NCBI GenBank assembly: GCA_026709225.1
Contig: JAPOTJ010000021.1
Location: forward strand, 31,233 to 95,232
Direction: 5' to 3'
DNA: 64,000 bases
From: Gammaproteobacteria bacterium
GTDB taxonomy: Bacteria > Pseudomonadota > Gammaproteobacteria > Pseudomonadales > Azotimanducaceae
Shown here one piece after another: positions 28,000 to 37,539 of the stretch (its first letter is position 1; every line of letters begins with the position of its first letter). The position numbers were made by a program, and so were the translations under genes. Under the pieces are notes generated by a model that saw only the letters and a program-made list of their open reading frames with translations, was not told the origin of the DNA and ran no database searches.

Positions 28000-28461
28000 A
28001 TGCGTGGCCCGTGTTATCTTGCGCTTGACGCGGGGCAACTCGTTGCGAAAGGCTTAGTTGACAAGAGCCCAAACAAAAGCAATGTAGCTTCGTTCATCAT
28101 GCGCATGGAGGCTGCCCGCGACGACCAAGCGCTGCTAGAACTCTTGACCGATTCCGCGGAATGGCTTGCACAGGGACGCGCGCAAGGGCTTGAGCAAGGA
28201 ATTGAACGAGGAATTGAACGAGGAATTGAGCAGGGTCGTGAGCAAGGACTCGAAAGAGGCCTAGCCGAAGGCGAACGGCGTGGTCAGCGAGTTCTTTTGC
28301 AGAGCCTTGCCGCGCGCAGGTTCGGAGATCACACCGCCGAACGCTTGAACGTGTTTCTCGATGAAGCGCCCCATTCTGAACGAGCAATGCAGGCTGGGAA
28401 TTGGCTGATGGACTGCCAGACAGAAGCCGAATTTCTGCAACGCTTGGAAGCAGCCGCCTAA
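28000..28461 (+). CDS. C-terminal fragment of an Rpn/PDDEXK-family (YhgA-like) protein
   Basis: About 153 residues. The early part (KSPNKSNVASFIMRMEAARDD and helices after it) and the charged GxExG repeat region (QGIERGIERGIEQGREQG) resemble the middle and end of Rpn-type recombination-promoting nucleases or transposase-associated PDDEXK proteins. The N-terminal nuclease domain (about 150 residues) is absent, so this is probably a 5'-truncated remnant. The repeats are direct copies at DNA level: GGAATTGAACGA occurs at 28198-28209 and 28210-28221, followed by a variant unit. A TTG at 27991 is an alternative start. It ends four bases into the SDR on the opposite strand. Confidence 0.55.
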   Translation: MRGPCYLALDAGQLVAKGLVDKSPNKSNVASFIMRMEAARDDQALLELLTDSAEWLAQGRAQGLEQGIERGIERGIEQGREQGLERGLAEGERRGQRVLLQSLAARRFGDHTAERLNVFLDEAPHSERAMQAGNWLMDCQTEAEFLQRLEAAA

Positions 28462-29210
28462 CGTTCATCTTCAATAAACGTCAAAAAACTTGGTGGCTCG
28501 CCGCCTCCGAAGACCTCGAGGGCAGCCCCTGACACATAGGCCGCGTCGCGTGAGGCGAGGTACAGGCAGGCGCTCGCGATGTCTGCCGGCGTGCCCATTC
28601 GGCCGCTCGGCAGTCGCGCCTCGAGTCGCGCAATACCAGCTTCGCCGCCGTAATGCGTCTGCGACGCTTCAGTTTTGATAAGTCCGGCAATAATCGCATT
28701 CACGCGCACATGCGGCGCCCATTCCTGCGCAAGCGACGTGGTGGCGCTCAACAGTCCGGCTTTCGCCGCGCCATAGGCCATTGTGCCCGGCGACGACCGA
28801 GTTGCCGAGACGCTCGCGATGTTGACAATCGATCCTCTCGTTGTCTTCAGCGCCGCGTGAGCCGCTTGGCTCATAAAGAGCGGCGCGAGCAGATTGAGAC
28901 GCACAATGGACTCAGTGAATCTCGGCGAGACGCTCGCCGCATCGACGGCCGGCCCGCCGCCCGCATTGTTGATCAAGGTATCGAGCTTGCCCGACTCATT
29001 GAGAATAGTCCGAATGAGCGCCGCGCAACCCGACGAATCGCGCACGTCGGCCTCGATAAATCTCACAGCTCGGTCCTCGGTGTCAGCTGGTGGCGTGCGA
29101 GCGCACGCATAGACCTCCGCGCCGGCGTCAAGAAATGCACTCGCGATGCCTCGACCGATACCGCGCGTACCGCCGGTGACGAGAACTGTCTGCCCTTCAA
29201 CGCTGAACAT
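28458..29210 (-). CDS. SDR family oxidoreductase
   Basis: This 250-residue classical SDR starts at the ATG at 29210 (MFSVEGQTVLVTGG). It has VTGGTRGIGRG, NNAGGG, NIASVSATRS with the catalytic Ser, YGAAK with the Tyr and Lys, and a C-terminal GAALEVFGGGEPPS. The acidic cofactor-specificity residue is replaced by a CAR segment, which suggests NADPH preference. It is divergent from the hsaA operon with a 160-bp control region between. A steroid or hydroxyacyl-CoA substrate is likely from context only. Confidence 0.88.
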   Translation of the reverse strand: MFSVEGQTVLVTGGTRGIGRGIASAFLDAGAEVYACARTPPADTEDRAVRFIEADVRDSSGCAALIRTILNESGKLDTLINNAGGGPAVDAASVSPRFTESIVRLNLLAPLFMSQAAHAALKTTRGSIVNIASVSATRSSPGTMAYGAAKAGLLSATTSLAQEWAPHVRVNAIIAGLIKTEASQTHYGGEAGIARLEARLPSGRMGTPADIASACLYLASRDAAYVSGAALEVFGGGEPPSFLTFIEDER

Positions 29211-29370
29211 GTGAACTCCAGATGAGCGCCTGTCCATTCTTGCGCCAAATCAATCATTTCGCAAGAAAAGCTGCGAGGAAGTTTCTTAATTCGCGAAATT
29301 TCAGAGCCAAATTGCGTAAATGGGTGAAATTATGGAATAGTAGCCACCCCTTCTCTTCTCAAGCCTTGGC
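29211..29370. promoter_or_regulatory. Control region of the hsaA operon with ATTCGCGAAAT palindrome
   Basis: This 160-bp, AT-rich region lies between the SDR on the left and the 16-gene operon on the right. AATTCGCGAAATT at 29288-29300 is a near-perfect palindrome around TTCGCGAA (29290-29297). The 11-base core ATTCGCGAAAT is identical to that upstream of 13764. Further AAATTGCGTAAA and ATTTCGCAAG elements lie on either side. The most likely reading is a repressor or activator site controlling the whole operon; promoter boxes cannot be placed reliably. Confidence 0.5.
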
Positions 29371-30513
29371 ATGGCAGAAGTTTCAAAACTCGTGCAGGCG
29401 GTCTCGGAATGTGCTGCACTCATCGCGGCGTGTGCGGATGAAGGCCGAGCAGCGCGGCAAGTACCGGGCGAAGTCATTGAGGCGCTCAAGACATCAGGCT
29501 ACATGCGCGCCCTGCTGCCCAAGCAATGGGGCGGGCTTGAGGTGTCGCCGAACGAATTTTTTCAAGCGAGCATGAAGATCGCCGAGCAGGACATGAGCAC
29601 TGCCTGGATTGCCGGCATCATCGCCGTACACGCCTATCAGCTTGCCATCATGGACGAAAAGGCACAAGCGGATGTCTATGGCGACGACCCCAATACGCTC
29701 ATTTCAAGCTCCTACAATCCTGTCGGCGGCAAGGTAGCGCCCGCGACTGGCGGACTCATGCTGTCAGGTCGCTGGGGGTGGAGCTCGGGTTCGGCCCACT
29801 GCGACTGGGTGCTACTCGGCGCCATCGTGCCGGGCGAGGGCTATCGGACTTTCCTCGTGCCACGCGCCGACTATTGCATTGAGGACACTTGGTTCGTCTA
29901 CGGCCTGCAGGCGACCGGGTCGAACGACATCGTCATCGAAAACCCGGTATTCGTGCCGCATCACCGCACGCACAAGCAGATGGACGGATTCAACTGCAAG
30001 CACAGCCAAACGAACACGCTCTATTCGATCCCTTGGGCGCAGATGTTCATTCGCGTCGTCAGCACGCCGGCAATCGGCGCCGCCAAGCATGCCGTGCAAG
30101 CGTTCGTCGGCAATTCCGAGAATTCAAGCACCGATCCAACGAAACTGCGCGCCGATGCGGACATCACGCGACGAGTCGCCGAAACGCTCAACGACATCGA
30201 CGAAGTCGAGACGATCATGTGCCGAAACTTCGACCGAATGCTCGCGCAGGTGCGCGCTGGCGACGAGATTGCGCTGATTGATCGGGTCCGCTATCGCTAT
30301 CAAGCAAGCAAGGTCATCGACCGCATGGCCGCGGCAGTGGATCGCTTGTTCGAGGTCGCTGGCGGGCGCAGCGTGTTCGATGGCTCGGCCATTCAGAATA
30401 TCTGGCGCGACATTCATATCGCGCGCGCCCATGTCGCCAACAATCCCACGAGCTTTGCGCGCAATTTTGGCGGCATGGCGCTCGGCGGTGAAAATGGCGA
30501 CGTGTTCGTATAG
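29371..30513 (+). CDS. hsaA: Flavin-dependent monooxygenase, HsaA-like (acyl-CoA dehydrogenase fold)
   Basis: This 380-residue group D flavoprotein monooxygenase has the acyl-CoA dehydrogenase fold. It has GYMRALLPKQWGGLEVSP, SWGW-type RWGWSSGSAHCDW around residue 135, and VYGLQATGSNDIVIE near residue 180 with the Gly-Ser-Asn-Asp motif of HsaA/HpaB relatives. The C-terminus has the IQNIWRDIHIARAH motif. In steroid degradation HsaA hydroxylates 3-HSA to the catechol 3,4-DHSA with reduced flavin from HsaB. No HsaB-like flavin reductase is in the window. It is the first gene of a 16-gene plus-strand run and lies 4 bp before the hsaD-like gene. Confidence 0.88.
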   Translation: MAEVSKLVQAVSECAALIAACADEGRAARQVPGEVIEALKTSGYMRALLPKQWGGLEVSPNEFFQASMKIAEQDMSTAWIAGIIAVHAYQLAIMDEKAQADVYGDDPNTLISSSYNPVGGKVAPATGGLMLSGRWGWSSGSAHCDWVLLGAIVPGEGYRTFLVPRADYCIEDTWFVYGLQATGSNDIVIENPVFVPHHRTHKQMDGFNCKHSQTNTLYSIPWAQMFIRVVSTPAIGAAKHAVQAFVGNSENSSTDPTKLRADADITRRVAETLNDIDEVETIMCRNFDRMLAQVRAGDEIALIDRVRYRYQASKVIDRMAAAVDRLFEVAGGRSVFDGSAIQNIWRDIHIARAHVANNPTSFARNFGGMALGGENGDVFV

Positions 30514-30517
30514 CGAA

Positions 30518-31348
30518 ATGATGAGCGACCGCGGACCGCCACGCGGCCAAACAGTACAAGTTGGCGATCTTGACATCCACTTTCACAGCCACGGACCCGA
30601 AGCTGGCGATGTGGTCGTGTTCGTCCACGGCAGCGGACCTGGTGCGAGCGGCTACAGCAACTTCAAAAAGAACATCGATGCCTTCACCGCAGCCGGTAAG
30701 CGCGTCATCATTCCCGACCTGCCCGGCTTCGGCTACTCGTCCAAGCCGACGAACCGCGACTACACCACCGAGTTCTTCAGTACGCATCTTGTCGGCCTGC
30801 TCGACGCCATTTCGGTGCCTCGGTTCGCCCTTGTTGGCAATTCCCTCGGCGGCGCAGTCAGCATTCGCGTTGCGCTCGACCATCCCGACCGCGTCTCGAA
30901 ACTGATTCTCATGGCGCCCGGCGGCATTGAAGAACTCGAAACCTACCTTGCCATGCCCGCCATGGCCAAAATGATCAACAACTTCGTTGACGGCAAGCTT
31001 GATCGCGACGGATTGCGCCACGTGCTCGAGACCTTGGTCTACGATCCTCGACACGTGACAGATGCGCTCGTGAGCGAACGCTGGGCAATCCTAGAGCAGC
31101 AGCCTCCAGACGTGCTCGCGCGCATGAAGGTGCCGAACATGGAGGCCGAGCTTTCGGGCATTCAATGTCCGGTCCTCAGCTTCTGGGGCGTCGATGATGA
31201 ACTGCTGCCAGCAAGCGGCGGCGGCAAGATCACACGCGCCTGCAAGCCGAGCCGGCACATCGAACTCGCCGAGTGCGGTCACTGGGTCATGGTCGAGCAT
31301 ACGCGCCTGTTTAACGCCGCCTGCCTCGACTTTCTTGAGCACGATTAA
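30518..31348 (+). CDS. hsaD: Meta-cleavage product hydrolase, HsaD-like
   Basis: This 276-residue alpha/beta hydrolase has the oxyanion segment VVFVHGSGPGASGYSNFKKN, the nucleophile elbow LVGNSLGGAVSIRV with Ser, a SFWGVDDELLP acid, and ELAECGHWVMVEHT with the His. HGSGPGA.G and GNSLGG are hallmarks of meta-cleavage product C-C hydrolases (HsaD, BphD, MhpC). In the pathway it would split the ring-cleaved product into HIP and a C6 hydroxy-dienoate. The start used is the ATG at 30518; longer upstream frames overlap hsaA. It overlaps the next gene at TAATG. Confidence 0.9.
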   Translation: MMSDRGPPRGQTVQVGDLDIHFHSHGPEAGDVVVFVHGSGPGASGYSNFKKNIDAFTAAGKRVIIPDLPGFGYSSKPTNRDYTTEFFSTHLVGLLDAISVPRFALVGNSLGGAVSIRVALDHPDRVSKLILMAPGGIEELETYLAMPAMAKMINNFVDGKLDRDGLRHVLETLVYDPRHVTDALVSERWAILEQQPPDVLARMKVPNMEAELSGIQCPVLSFWGVDDELLPASGGGKITRACKPSRHIELAECGHWVMVEHTRLFNAACLDFLEHD

Positions 31349-32130
31349 TGCTTGATGAACGAGAGTGCAATCGACTCGCGGCCGCGCTGCATGGCGCACT
31401 CCGTGATAGATCGCCGATCGCGCCTTTCAGCAAGACCCACGCCGAGATTGACATTGACGATGCGTATCGGATTAGCCGCGCCTTCCTTGATCGACGCAAG
31501 GCCGAAGGCGAGCGCGTCATAGGCAAGAAAATCGGTGTGACGAGTGCGGTGGTGCAAAAGATGCTCGGCATCGACCGGCCCGACTTCGGATTCCTTACTG
31601 ACGCCATGTGGTGCCGCGATTGTATTGTGGACACGGTCGCGCTCATCGCCCCGCGCGCCGAGGCTGAAATCGCTTTTCGCCTCGCCGAGGATCTCGTGGG
31701 ACCTGGCATCACGCCCGCCGATGTCCTTGATGCCACCGAATGCGTCATGCCCTGTTTCGAAATCGTCGATTCGCGCATTCGCGACTGGCGCATCGGCATT
31801 TGCGATACTATTGCCGACAACGCTTCGTGCGGACTCTTTGTTCTCGGCACGGCCGAATCTCCGCCCGCATCCCTTGATCTGAAGCGCCTTCACGTGACGG
31901 TTCACAAGAACGGCGAGTTCTTGAGCGAAGGAGCGGCATCAATGGTGCAGGGCGCGCCGGAAAATGCGGTTGCGTGGCTTGCGAACACGCTCGGGCAATA
32001 CGGAATTCCGTTTCGGGCTGGCGAGGTCATCCTCTCCGGCTCGCTGGTGCCCTTGGAAGATGCAGTCCAAGGTGATGTCTTTCGTATGGACATTCCCGGA
32101 CTTGGCGGCGCCGAGGTGCGATTCACGTGA
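31348..32130 (+). CDS. hsaE: 2-hydroxypenta/hexa-2,4-dienoate hydratase, HsaE-like
   Basis: This 260-residue member of the FAH/hydratase superfamily has [28 protein letters not shown] (acidic metal residues) and [17 protein letters not shown] with the further metal Glu. It also has the late [18 protein letters not shown] region. It would hydrate 2-hydroxy-2,4-hexadienoate to 4-hydroxy-2-oxohexanoate. It overlaps the hsaG-like gene by ATGA. MhpD and DmpE are the closest general relatives; the steroid version is inferred from the hsaA/hsaC neighbours. Confidence 0.92.
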   Translation: MLDERECNRLAAALHGALRDRSPIAPFSKTHAEIDIDDAYRISRAFLDRRKAEGERVIGKKIGVTSAVVQKMLGIDRPDFGFLTDAMWCRDCIVDTVALIAPRAEAEIAFRLAEDLVGPGITPADVLDATECVMPCFEIVDSRIRDWRIGICDTIADNASCGLFVLGTAESPPASLDLKRLHVTVHKNGEFLSEGAASMVQGAPENAVAWLANTLGQYGIPFRAGEVILSGSLVPLEDAVQGDVFRMDIPGLGGAEVRFT

Positions 32131-33065
32131 CGACCAAGTGCGCCATTCTCGGTTCGGGCAATATCGGTACCGATCTGATGATGAAGATTGTCAAGACATC
32201 CGACGAATTGGAACTCGTCCTGATGGTCGGCATCGAAGCGGATTCCGAAGGTCTGCGCTGCGCGCGCGGACTCGGTATCACGACCTGTGAGGCTGGCATT
32301 GACGGCGCACGCGAGCTCGCTAACTGGTCAGACATGCGAATCGTCTTTGACGCGACCTCGGCAGGCGCGCACTCGCACCACGATGCGCTTTGCCGCGCAG
32401 ACAACAAGCAACTCGTCGATTTAACGCCCGCGGCGATCGGCCCCTATTGCGTGCCCGTGGTCAACCTGAGCGAGCATCTGGGGACAGGCAACGTCAACAT
32501 GGTGAGTTGCGGCGGCCAAGCGACGATTCCGATGGTGCATGCCGTGCGCCGCGTCTCCGAGCGCGTGCCCTACGCTGAGATTGTCGCGTCGGTGGCATCG
32601 AAAAGCGCTGGCCCGGGCACGCGCGCCAATATCGACGAGTTCACCGAAACCACGGCAAAAGGCCTCGAAGTGGTTGGCGGCGCCGAGCGCGGCAAGGCCA
32701 TTATCGTGCTCAATCCGGCCGAGCCGCCGATGATCATGCGCGATACCGTCTACACCCTGTCGATTGGCGCGGAACAAGACGATATTTCACGTTCAGTCGA
32801 AGACATGGTGCGCGAAGTGCAGCAATACGTCCCCGGCTACCGACTCAAGCAGACAGTGCAGTTCGAGCGCTTCGGCAGCAACGACCCGCTGCGCATTCCC
32901 GGCATGGGCGAGTACGAAGGGCTGAAATCAACGATCTTTCTTGAAGTCGAGGGCGCTGGCCATTCCTTGCCAAAATACGCTGGCAACCTCGACATCATGA
33001 CCTCGGCGGCGCTCGCCACCGGGTCACGCATCGCCGAACTCGGCCAAGCACGGATAGGCCCGTGA
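32127..33065 (+). CDS. hsaG: Acetaldehyde/propionaldehyde dehydrogenase (acylating), HsaG-like
   Basis: This 312-residue NAD-dependent acylating dehydrogenase has [15 protein letters not shown] (Rossmann loop), the active-site Cys in [16 protein letters not shown], and [20 protein letters not shown]. Partner enzymes HsaF and HsaG form an aldolase-dehydrogenase complex that channels the toxic aldehyde directly from one site to the other. It would make propionyl-CoA from propanal in steroid degradation. It overlaps the aldolase gene by ATGA, as expected for an obligate complex. Confidence 0.95.
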   Translation: MTTKCAILGSGNIGTDLMMKIVKTSDELELVLMVGIEADSEGLRCARGLGITTCEAGIDGARELANWSDMRIVFDATSAGAHSHHDALCRADNKQLVDLTPAAIGPYCVPVVNLSEHLGTGNVNMVSCGGQATIPMVHAVRRVSERVPYAEIVASVASKSAGPGTRANIDEFTETTAKGLEVVGGAERGKAIIVLNPAEPPMIMRDTVYTLSIGAEQDDISRSVEDMVREVQQYVPGYRLKQTVQFERFGSNDPLRIPGMGEYEGLKSTIFLEVEGAGHSLPKYAGNLDIMTSAALATGSRIAELGQARIGP

Positions 33066-34090
33066 TCGACCCCACGCGCGAGAAGATCTACGTCCAGGAT
33101 GTCACGCTTCGCGACGGCATGCACGCCATACGCCACCAGTACGGCGTCGAGCACGTGCAGCACATTGCCAAGGCGCTCGATGAAGCGGGTGTCGATGCCA
33201 TCGAAATCGCGCATGGCGATGGGCTGAATGGCGGCAGCTTCAATTACGGGTTCGGCGCCCACACCGATTGGGAGTGGATCGAGGCTGTCGCCGATGCGGT
33301 GACGCACGCATGCGTGACAACCTTGATTCTGCCGGGCATTGCCACCAAGAAAGAGCTGAAACGCGCCTACGACGCAGGCGTGCGCTCGGTGCGCGTGGCG
33401 ACGCACTGCACCGAGGCCGATGTCGCCAAGCAGCATATCGAAATCGCGCGCGAACTTGGCATGGACACGGTTGGCTTTCTGATGATGAGCCATATGATCG
33501 AGCCGGAAGCGCTCGCGCGGCAAGCCAAGCTCATGGAATCGTATGGAGCGACGTGCGTCTATGTCACCGATTCCGGCGGCGCACTCGACATGGACGGCTA
33601 TCGCGAGCGACTCGAAGCCTACGACGCCGTCCTCGACAAGGCCACCGAGCGGGGCGTTCATGCCCATCACAACCTCTCGCTCGGCGTCGCGAACTCGATT
33701 CAAGCCGTGCAAACAGGCGCGCGCCGTGTCGATGCGTCGCTTGCCGGCATGGGCGCGGGGGCAGGCAACGCGCCTTTGGAAGTGTTCATTGCGGCGGCTG
33801 ACCGCAAAGGTTGGCAGCACGGCTGCGATCTCTTCAAGCTCATGGATGCCGCTGAGACGCTTGTGCGCCCATTGCAGGATCGTCCGGTGCGCGTTGATCG
33901 CGAAACACTGTCACTCGGCTATGCTGGCGTGTATTCGTCTTTTCTGCGTCACGCTGAAAAAGCGGCCGAGGACTATGGACTCGATGTGCGCGAAATCCTC
34001 GTCGAACTCGGCGAGCGACGCATGGTCGGCGGCCAGGAGGACATGATCGTCGACGTCGCGCTCGATCTTGTAAAGGAAAGAACAACATGA
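33062..34090 (+). CDS. hsaF: 4-hydroxy-2-oxovalerate/hexanoate aldolase, HsaF-like
   Basis: This 342-residue DRE-TIM metallolyase has the N-terminal [16 protein letters not shown] motif (Arg and Asp of the metal/pyruvate site), [19 protein letters not shown] and the [11 protein letters not shown] metal-binding His pair. The C-terminal DmpG-like communication domain follows. It cleaves 4-hydroxy-2-oxohexanoate to pyruvate and propanal, with the aldehyde passed to the adjacent HsaG. The start is GTG in the ATGA-type overlap. The next gene starts four bases before its stop. Confidence 0.95.
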   Translation: MIDPTREKIYVQDVTLRDGMHAIRHQYGVEHVQHIAKALDEAGVDAIEIAHGDGLNGGSFNYGFGAHTDWEWIEAVADAVTHACVTTLILPGIATKKELKRAYDAGVRSVRVATHCTEADVAKQHIEIARELGMDTVGFLMMSHMIEPEALARQAKLMESYGATCVYVTDSGGALDMDGYRERLEAYDAVLDKATERGVHAHHNLSLGVANSIQAVQTGARRVDASLAGMGAGAGNAPLEVFIAAADRKGWQHGCDLFKLMDAAETLVRPLQDRPVRVDRETLSLGYAGVYSSFLRHAEKAAEDYGLDVREILVELGERRMVGGQEDMIVDVALDLVKERTT

Positions 34091-34983
34091 CCAGTCAACT
34101 GCCTATTTTATCGCTCGGCTATGTGCGCATCGGCGTGCGCGAACCGCAAGCCTGGGCTGACTTCGGCGAGGCGATCCTCGGCTTGCGGGCAAGCCCTGCG
34201 ACCGATGGCAGCGTGCAGCTGCGCATGGATTCGGCACCCGCGCGATTTATCGTTGAGCCTACCGAGGAGGAAGGTTTCATCGCGGCTGGCTGGGAGTGCG
34301 AACGAGACGATTTTGAGGTGCTCGCCGGACGACTTGAACGGGCAGATGTCGAACTGACAGAAGGCACTTCCGATGCCTGCGAGCGGCGAAGCGTGCACCG
34401 CTTCGTCTCTGGTACTGACCCCTCGGGCAACTGCTTCGAGCTATTTCACGATCGACACGCCGCGACCAATGCGTTCGAGTCGCCCATTGACGGCGTTCAG
34501 TTCGTCGCCGACAAGATTGGCCTTGGACATGCCGTCCTGCCCGCGCCTGAACACGCGGCGACGAGCACCTTTTACCAAGACCTACTCGGCTTCGCGATGA
34601 GCGACGCCTTGACCTTGCCACCGCCCGCGGAAGGCGCGCCGGAAATGATTGTGCATTTTCTGCACGCGCGCAGCCCGCGCCACCACAGTCTTGGCCTCTT
34701 CAATGCGCCGGTGCCATCCGGCGTCGTTCACCTCATGGTGGAAATGACGAGCCTTGATGCCGTCGGATGCTGCCTTGACCGCGTCAATGCCGCTGGCCAC
34801 CCGCTCACGGCCACGCTTGGCCGGCATCTCAACGATGGCATGGTGTCGTTCTACTTTCTCGCACCGGGCGGCATTCCCATTGAAGTCGGCTACGACGGCG
34901 AGCAGTTCGACTGGTCTAATTTCGAGCCGACGGTCAGTACCGTCGGCGACATCTGGGGACATGCGTACCAGTTTCCCGAATGA
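34087..34983 (+). CDS. hsaC: Extradiol ring-cleavage dioxygenase, HsaC-like
   Basis: This 298-residue two-domain type I extradiol dioxygenase (VOC fold) has the C-terminal catalytic domain at [20 protein letters not shown] with the first His, [10 protein letters not shown] with the second His, and [11 protein letters not shown] with the metal Glu. The N-terminal domain ([20 protein letters not shown]) is a non-catalytic copy, as in BphC and HsaC. It would open the catechol ring of 3,4-DHSA using Fe(II) and oxygen. It overlaps both neighbours by ATGA. Confidence 0.92.
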   Translation: MTSQLPILSLGYVRIGVREPQAWADFGEAILGLRASPATDGSVQLRMDSAPARFIVEPTEEEGFIAAGWECERDDFEVLAGRLERADVELTEGTSDACERRSVHRFVSGTDPSGNCFELFHDRHAATNAFESPIDGVQFVADKIGLGHAVLPAPEHAATSTFYQDLLGFAMSDALTLPPPAEGAPEMIVHFLHARSPRHHSLGLFNAPVPSGVVHLMVEMTSLDAVGCCLDRVNAAGHPLTATLGRHLNDGMVSFYFLAPGGIPIEVGYDGEQFDWSNFEPTVSTVGDIWGHAYQFPE

Positions 34984-35849
34984 ACAAGACCGCTTCAATC
35001 GACGACATCGCTTCGCAAGTCGAATCGGGCATGACCATCGGCATTGGCGGCTGGGGCGCGCGCCGCAAACCCATGGCGTTTATCCGGGCGCTCCTCAATC
35101 GACCAGTGAAAGACCTTACGCTGCTGTCCTACGGCGGCCCCGACGTTGGCATGCTCGCCGCAGCTGGGAAGATCAAGAAACTGGTCTTTGGCTTTGTTTC
35201 TCTGGACACCCTGCCCTTGGAGCCGCATTTTCGCATCGCGCGGCAAGCCGGTGCCTTTGAGGTGATGGAACTCGACGAAGGCATGTTTCAGCTTGGCCTC
35301 AAGGCGGCGGCAGCGCGGCTGCCGTTCCTGCCAACACGAGTCGGCATCGGCTCGGATGTGCTCGCCCATAATCCCGAGATCAAGATGATCGATTCGCCGT
35401 ATTCGGACGAATCGCTCGTCGCTGTGCCTGCGCTACCGCTCGACATGGCTGTCTGTCACGTCAATCAGGCCGATGTGCTTGGCAACTCGCGTTTGAGCGG
35501 CCCGGACCCCTTCTTTGACGAATGGTTCTGTCGCGCGGCTGACAAGGCGTTTCTCACCACCGAGGCCATCGTCCCGACGAGCGCTTTCGATGATCCCATG
35601 ATCGCCTTGCAAATGCCGATCGAGCGCAATCTGGTGCAGGGTGTCGCGCTCGCGGAATTCGGCGCCCACCCGACTTCATGCGCGCCCGGCTATGGCATTG
35701 ATGTCGCCCACTTGCGGCAATATGGCGCCGCCGCCAAAGGCGGCTGGTCGTCATACTTCGATGAGTTCATCGCTGGCAAGGATTTGTCCGAGTACATTGC
35801 GCTTCTCGGCAAAGACCACATCGATGCCTTGCCGCTGCCGGTTTTCTAG
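34980..35849 (+). CDS. ipdA: CoA-transferase family alpha subunit, IpdA-like
   Basis: This 289-residue class I CoA-transferase-type alpha subunit has MTIGIGGWGARRKPMAFIRA, LTLLSYGGPDVGMLAAAGKI, and a long C-terminal part with AEFGAHPTSCAPGYGIDVAH. The WGARRKPM and GAHPTSC segments fit IpdA, the alpha subunit of the steroid ring C/D hydrolase that opens COCHEA-CoA. IpdAB keeps the transferase fold but acts as a hydrolase. The beta subunit follows after four bases and an echA20-like gene lies downstream, which supports this role. Confidence 0.88.
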   Translation: MNKTASIDDIASQVESGMTIGIGGWGARRKPMAFIRALLNRPVKDLTLLSYGGPDVGMLAAAGKIKKLVFGFVSLDTLPLEPHFRIARQAGAFEVMELDEGMFQLGLKAAAARLPFLPTRVGIGSDVLAHNPEIKMIDSPYSDESLVAVPALPLDMAVCHVNQADVLGNSRLSGPDPFFDEWFCRAADKAFLTTEAIVPTSAFDDPMIALQMPIERNLVQGVALAEFGAHPTSCAPGYGIDVAHLRQYGAAAKGGWSSYFDEFIAGKDLSEYIALLGKDHIDALPLPVF

Positions 35850-35853
35850 CGCC

Positions 35854-36618
35854 GTGTCCCATTCACTCGTCGAACTCTGCATCGCCGCCGCATCGGAAGC
35901 GTTTCGCGGTGACGGCGAGCGCCTCATCACCAGCATCGGCCTCGTGCCGAGACTTGCCGCATCGCTTGCGAAATCGACCTTTGAGCCCGGCCTGATGATG
36001 ACCGAAGGCGAGGCCTATCTCGTCAGCGAGCCAGTTCCGGTCGGTCCGCGCAGCGACTATCGCCCAAAGATCGAAGGGCTGATGACTTACGAGCGCGTCT
36101 TCGACCTCATCTACAAAGGCAAGCGGCACGCCCTTGTAACGCCGGTGCAGATTGACCGCTTCGGGCAAATGAATATTTCTGCGATTGGTGATTATCAAAC
36201 GCCCAAGACGGCGCTCCTTGGCGTGCGCGGCTACCCAGGCAACACCATCTGCAACGCCAATTCGATGTTCGTGCCGAGCCATGATACGCGCACCTTTGTC
36301 AGCGGCGAAGTCGATATGGTCGCCGGCATCGGCTACAACCCGGCGCGCTGGCCGGGCGGACAGCAGCCCAAATATCTCGACCTGCGACGCATCGTGTCCA
36401 ATCTTGCGGTGATGGACTTCGGCGGCGCGGATCATGCCATTCGCGTGGTCAGCGTCCATCCGGGCGTCACCTTCGACCAGGTGCAGGACAACACGGGCTT
36501 TGCGCTTGAACGCATTGATGGCCTCGGCGAGACGCCGCCGCCGAGCGATTGTCAGCTCGAAGTCATTGAACGGCTCGATCCGCACGGGCTTCGCAAGTCG
36601 GTGTTTCCGAACACTTAG
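35854..36618 (+). CDS. ipdB: CoA-transferase family beta subunit, IpdB-like
   Basis: This 254-residue beta subunit starts at GTG 35854. It has LITSIGLVPRLAASLAKSTF, LMMTEGEAYLVSEPVPVG, ERVFDLIYKGKRHALVTPVQ with IDRFGQMNISAIGD, and GGADHAIRVVSVHPGVTFDQ. The IDRFGQMNISAIGDY stretch is the conserved CoA-transferase beta motif, and the rest resembles IpdB. With IpdA it would hydrolyse the last carbocyclic ring of the steroid CD fragment. The longer frame from 35641 runs inside ipdA and is not used. Confidence 0.88.
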   Translation: MSHSLVELCIAAASEAFRGDGERLITSIGLVPRLAASLAKSTFEPGLMMTEGEAYLVSEPVPVGPRSDYRPKIEGLMTYERVFDLIYKGKRHALVTPVQIDRFGQMNISAIGDYQTPKTALLGVRGYPGNTICNANSMFVPSHDTRTFVSGEVDMVAGIGYNPARWPGGQQPKYLDLRRIVSNLAVMDFGGADHAIRVVSVHPGVTFDQVQDNTGFALERIDGLGETPPPSDCQLEVIERLDPHGLRKSVFPNT

Positions 36619-36627
36619 GAGATCTCC

Positions 36628-37539
36628 ATGAGTGAAGATACCCAACCCATGGACTTGGAACTCGCGCCACGAGTCGATGCCGATATTCATTACGAGGAAG
36701 ACGAGCCGGTCTTGTTTGAGGTGACCGAGCACGTCGCCTATCTCACGCTCAACCGCCCACAGGTCTACAACGCGCAGAACAGTCAGATGCTCTACGCGCT
36801 TGACGATGCCTTTGCGCGCGCGGTTGACGATGATGCGGTCAAGGTGATTGTGCTCTGCGCGAATGGCAAGCATTTCTCTCAAGGCCACGACATCGGTACA
36901 CCCGGGCGCGACTTCGACAAGGCGCAGGAACGCCGTCTCATGTGGTACGACCACAGCAACAAGCCGGAAGCGGAAAAAGCCTTCGCGCGCGAGCAGGAGG
37001 TCTATCTTGGCTTTTGCAAGCGCTGGCGCGCGATCCCGAAGCCAACCATTGCGCAGGTGCATCGCGGCTGCATCGCCGGTGGCCTCATGCTCGCATGGGT
37101 GTGCGATCTGATCATCGCATCGGACGACGCCTTCTTTCAGGATCCGGTGCTGACCATGGGATTTCCAGGTGTCGAATATTTCGCGCATGCACACGAGCTC
37201 AACGTGCGGCTCGCCAAGGAGTTTTTGTTTTTGGGCGAGCGCATGAGCGCGGCGCGCGCCTATGAGATCGGCATGATCAACCGCGTCGTGCCGAGAGACC
37301 GGCTTGAAGACGAGGTGCGCGAAGTTGCGTCACGTATTGCCAAGCAGCCGCGCTTAGGTCTCGTGCTCGCCAAGCAAGCGTGCAATCACATTGAGGATTT
37401 GCAGGGCAAAACGACTGGCATTGATGCGGTCTTCGGCATGCATCATTTCGCGCATGCGCAAAATTCGCTCGTCAAAGGCGACTACATCGCCGGACACAAT
37501 TTGAACACCATGGCGAAGTCCAACAAGAAGAAAGGTTAG
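36628..37539 (+). CDS. Enoyl-CoA hydratase/isomerase family protein
   Basis: This 303-residue crotonase-fold protein has VAYLTLNRPQVYNAQNSQML, NGKHFSQGHDIG (first oxyanion-hole region), HRGCIAGGLMLAWVCDLIIA (second) and FPGVEYFAHAHEL. It is preceded by a GGAG Shine-Dalgarno in TAGGAGATC. The gene sits between ipdB and ipdC and has an N-terminal extension of about 30 residues and a lysine-rich tail. It could hydrate a CD-ring or side-chain enoyl-CoA. The exact step is not known. Confidence 0.88.
   Translation: MSEDTQPMDLELAPRVDADIHYEEDEPVLFEVTEHVAYLTLNRPQVYNAQNSQMLYALDDAFARAVDDDAVKVIVLCANGKHFSQGHDIGTPGRDFDKAQERRLMWYDHSNKPEAEKAFAREQEVYLGFCKRWRAIPKPTIAQVHRGCIAGGLMLAWVCDLIIASDDAFFQDPVLTMGFPGVEYFAHAHELNVRLAKEFLFLGERMSAARAYEIGMINRVVPRDRLEDEVREVASRIAKQPRLGLVLAKQACNHIEDLQGKTTGIDAVFGMHHFAHAQNSLVKGDYIAGHNLNTMAKSNKKKG

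Noticed and set aside
28198..28260. Short direct repeats as a possible CRISPR array
   Set aside because: Units are 12 bp in a coding frame with no spacers; they encode the GIERG protein repeat.
35863..37194. 443-codon minus-strand frame over ipdB and the enoyl-CoA hydratase
   Set aside because: Antisense shadow of two convincing genes with ATGA-type packing on the plus strand; no family features.
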